A stretch of 21,584 bases of DNA, taken from positions 1 to 21,584 of the forward strand of contig DATIFK010000040.1 of assembly GCA_035455265.1 (NCBI GenBank), in the 5' to 3' direction. Made by a program: the position numbers and the translations under genes. This DNA is from MGOM01 sp035455265 (GTDB taxonomy: Bacteria; Chloroflexota; Anaerolineae; Anaerolineales; E44-bin32). The stretch's first letter is position 1. Each line of letters opens with the position of its first letter. Under the pieces are notes generated by a model. That model saw only the letters and a program-made list of their open reading frames with translations. It searched no databases and was not told where the DNA came from. Of the stretch, positions 20,074 through 21,584 are shown piece after piece.

Positions 20074-21243
20074 CTACCTGAACATCCCCGCCGGGCGGTC
20101 ACGGTCATCCACCGGCGGCTCCTGAGGGATGATTCGCGTCCGGATCGCCGATCGCGCGCCGGCTGGCGACAACCGGCGGTCGGCGCGGCCGGCCAGAAGC
20201 CAGGCCGTGGCGAAGAGAACCACGCCCACACCCAACGCCATCACGCCATGCAGCCCCACCTCCGCCAGCGCCATGGACACCCCGGTCTGAGCCACGGTGC
20301 GGAAGACTCCGGCCAGGATCGGCGGAAGGCCCTGGCCGGCGGTGATCCCGCCCACAACCGTCTCGGCTCCGGTGCGCACCAGGAGGGCTGCCCCCAGGAT
20401 CAGAACGCCTCCGACGATGAGCGGAAGCCCCCAACCCCACGCGAGGCCCCGCCAGCTCCGGATCGCCAGCGTCAGGATCAGAAGCAGAACCGCCAGCGGG
20501 ATCAACCAGCCCCACTGCGAAAGCGCCCGCACCAGTCGCACGTTCTCCTTGACCCGCATCACCTCAGGGGTGGCCTGGGCGGGCTGCCGCTCTCCGGAGA
20601 TCGACAGCTGGTCCGGCAGCGCGTACAGGCTGAGTTTGATGGCCTCTCCGGCAATGCCGACCACGCCGGCACGCAGCGGCTCGGGCGGCTCGCAAAAGGG
20701 GAAGCCTTCCACGAGTCCGATCAACCGGCCGGCCATCTGCGTCACTTGCTCCAAGGTGCAGGGAGGCCATGAGGCGACGACCACGTCGACGAACTCATCC
20801 GCGGCGCCCTGGCGCAGGCCTTCTTTGACGCGGCGCATATCGACTCGAATGTCCGGGCGGGCGCGGTCGTCGTCGATCCAGGCGTACAGTTGGGCGAGGA
20901 CCGATCTCATCTGCGCCTCGACCCAATCGGCCGGAAGGATGCGCTCGGCGAGGCGGTCCCGTTCCTGTTGGGTGAGAAACGAGAGGGCGGTCGTCAGGTC
21001 GAGGCCGGTCTTCTCGGGGGTCGCCGCAGGATCCTGCCATTCGCCGGCGATGGCGTTCATCGCCAGCCGGCGGAATCCGCCGGCCTCGTCGAAGGAACGC
21101 ATCAGCACCTCGCCCATGCGCTCCTGAGAGAAGACGACCTGGCCCACGTCGTACGCCGCCACACTGATCGGGAAGGCGACGACAAAGACGACGGCCAAAA
21201 CGCCGGCCAGGAACCGCGCCAGGGCGCCCCACAAGCCTCGCAT
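20074..21243 (-). CDS. Large membrane protein of unknown function
   Basis: ATG at 21243, one base after the stop of the upstream transporter gene and with GGAGGG overlapping that gene's end, encodes 389 residues. An N-terminal signal-anchor helix (about residues 9-30) is followed by a soluble, probably extracytoplasmic domain to about residue 240. That domain is rich in helices (FLTQQERDRLAERILPADWVEAQMRS) and has two Cys. Three or four C-terminal helices follow (about 246-263, 268-290, 298-345 in parts) with a short hydrophilic tail. I do not recognise the family. It forms an operon with the EamA transporter. Confidence 0.8.
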   Translation of the reverse strand: MRGLWGALARFLAGVLAVVFVVAFPISVAAYDVGQVVFSQERMGEVLMRSFDEAGGFRRLAMNAIAGEWQDPAATPEKTGLDLTTALSFLTQQERDRLAERILPADWVEAQMRSVLAQLYAWIDDDRARPDIRVDMRRVKEGLRQGAADEFVDVVVASWPPCTLEQVTQMAGRLIGLVEGFPFCEPPEPLRAGVVGIAGEAIKLSLYALPDQLSISGERQPAQATPEVMRVKENVRLVRALSQWGWLIPLAVLLLILTLAIRSWRGLAWGWGLPLIVGGVLILGAALLVRTGAETVVGGITAGQGLPPILAGVFRTVAQTGVSMALAEVGLHGVMALGVGVVLFATAWLLAGRADRRLSPAGARSAIRTRIIPQEPPVDDRDRPAGMFR

Positions 21244-21244
21244 G

Positions 21245-21584
21245 TCAACCCTCCCCGGCCGCCGCTGCCCGGCGCGATGGAGCCCTGGCCGGCAAGGCGG
21301 AGAGAATCAGCCCGGCAGCGATGAAGGCGGAGCCGAGCCAGAACCCGGCTGTCAGGCGCTCGTCCAGGAGCCACGCGCCCAACCCGGCGCCGACGACCGG
21401 CTGTGCGAAGAACAACAGCGACACATGCCCGGCCTCGAGGATGGCCAGCGACTTGTTCCACAGGTACATCGCCAGCGCCGTCGAAATCACTCCCAGGTAG
21501 AGAACACCGGCGACCACGCCCCACGTGAACGGGCCGACGGTCGTCGTGGCGGCTTCCGCGCCGGCCAATGGGAGGCTGACCACC
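21245..21584 (-). CDS. EamA/DMT-superfamily transporter, C-terminal part
   Basis: The frame is open at the right window edge, so the gene starts beyond it. The visible 112 residues are the second EamA repeat: helices in FTWGVVAGVLYLGVISTALAMYLWNKSLAILEAGHVSLLFF, then QPVVGAGLGAWLLDERLTAGFWLGSAFIAAGLILS. Both are typical of the drug/metabolite transporter superfamily. A short basic/Ala-rich tail ends the protein. The substrate cannot be inferred. The stop is followed after one base by the start of the next minus-strand gene. Confidence 0.88.
   Translation of the reverse strand, partial: VVSLPLAGAEAATTTVGPFTWGVVAGVLYLGVISTALAMYLWNKSLAILEAGHVSLLFFAQPVVGAGLGAWLLDERLTAGFWLGSAFIAAGLILSALPARAPSRRAAAAGEG

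Overview
The window is GC-rich, gene-dense bacterial DNA. Six predicted lipoproteins are encoded, and two of them have Thr/Pro-rich linkers after the lipidated Cys. Housekeeping-type families such as DinB, DUF5946, CDF and LiaF-like lipoproteins are also present. This mix suggests an environmental bacterium, perhaps Chloroflexota (Anaerolineae-like), but the window has no rRNA or marker gene to fix the taxon. TGA is an ordinary stop codon in several genes here (2132, 8593, 10050, 17593, 18687), so the standard code applies.

Region 1 (1 to about 5044) reads as the distal part of a chromosomal integron gene-cassette array. Single ORFs on the + strand are separated by about 150-bp non-coding repeats with attC architecture: RYYYAAC at the left (R''), GTTRRRY at the right (R'), and an inner inverted L box CTCGA/TCGAG next to each. 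Four clear sites start at 261, 1107, 2129 and 3241, and decayed copies start at about 4239 and 4894. No integrase is visible; given the cassette orientation it should lie left of position 1. Cargo in order: a C-terminal fragment, a Thr/Pro-linker lipoprotein, a tocopherol-cyclase-like protein, a membrane-anchored FGE-fold protein without the catalytic Cys pair, a SAM methyltransferase with an in-frame UGA, and a small lipoprotein. The methyltransferase is the most striking item. Its reading frame is collinear across the UGA (codon 102), and a bacterial-SECIS-like hairpin with a GUC loop starts 10 nt downstream. It is therefore a candidate cassette-borne selenoprotein; a nonsense mutation is the main alternative.

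Region 2 (about 5100-8970) holds a large WD40 beta-propeller lipoprotein, a LiaF/DUF4097-type lipoprotein, a 16-bp-stem hairpin, and a two-gene unit. That unit is a small XRE repressor plus a four-helix membrane protein. Its near-consensus promoter is overlapped by an inverted operator and gives an almost leaderless mRNA.

Region 3 (8970-17282) has a decaying small lipoprotein on the minus strand, a flavodoxin/lipoprotein pair, a seven-helix His-rich membrane protein, an M1 metallopeptidase lipoprotein, a CrtI-like FAD oxidoreductase, a DUF5946 protein, a 2H phosphoesterase, a CDF-like cation transporter and a DinB protein.

Region 4 (17283-21584) has an extended -10 promoter, a possible 31-codon leader ORF, alanine dehydrogenase and an acetyl-CoA hydrolase/4-hydroxybutyrate CoA-transferase-type enzyme, all joined by ATGA overlaps. 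This is probably an amino-acid catabolic or fermentative operon. It converges, across a REP-like palindrome, on a minus-strand pair: an EamA/DMT transporter (cut by the window end) and a large membrane protein of unknown function.
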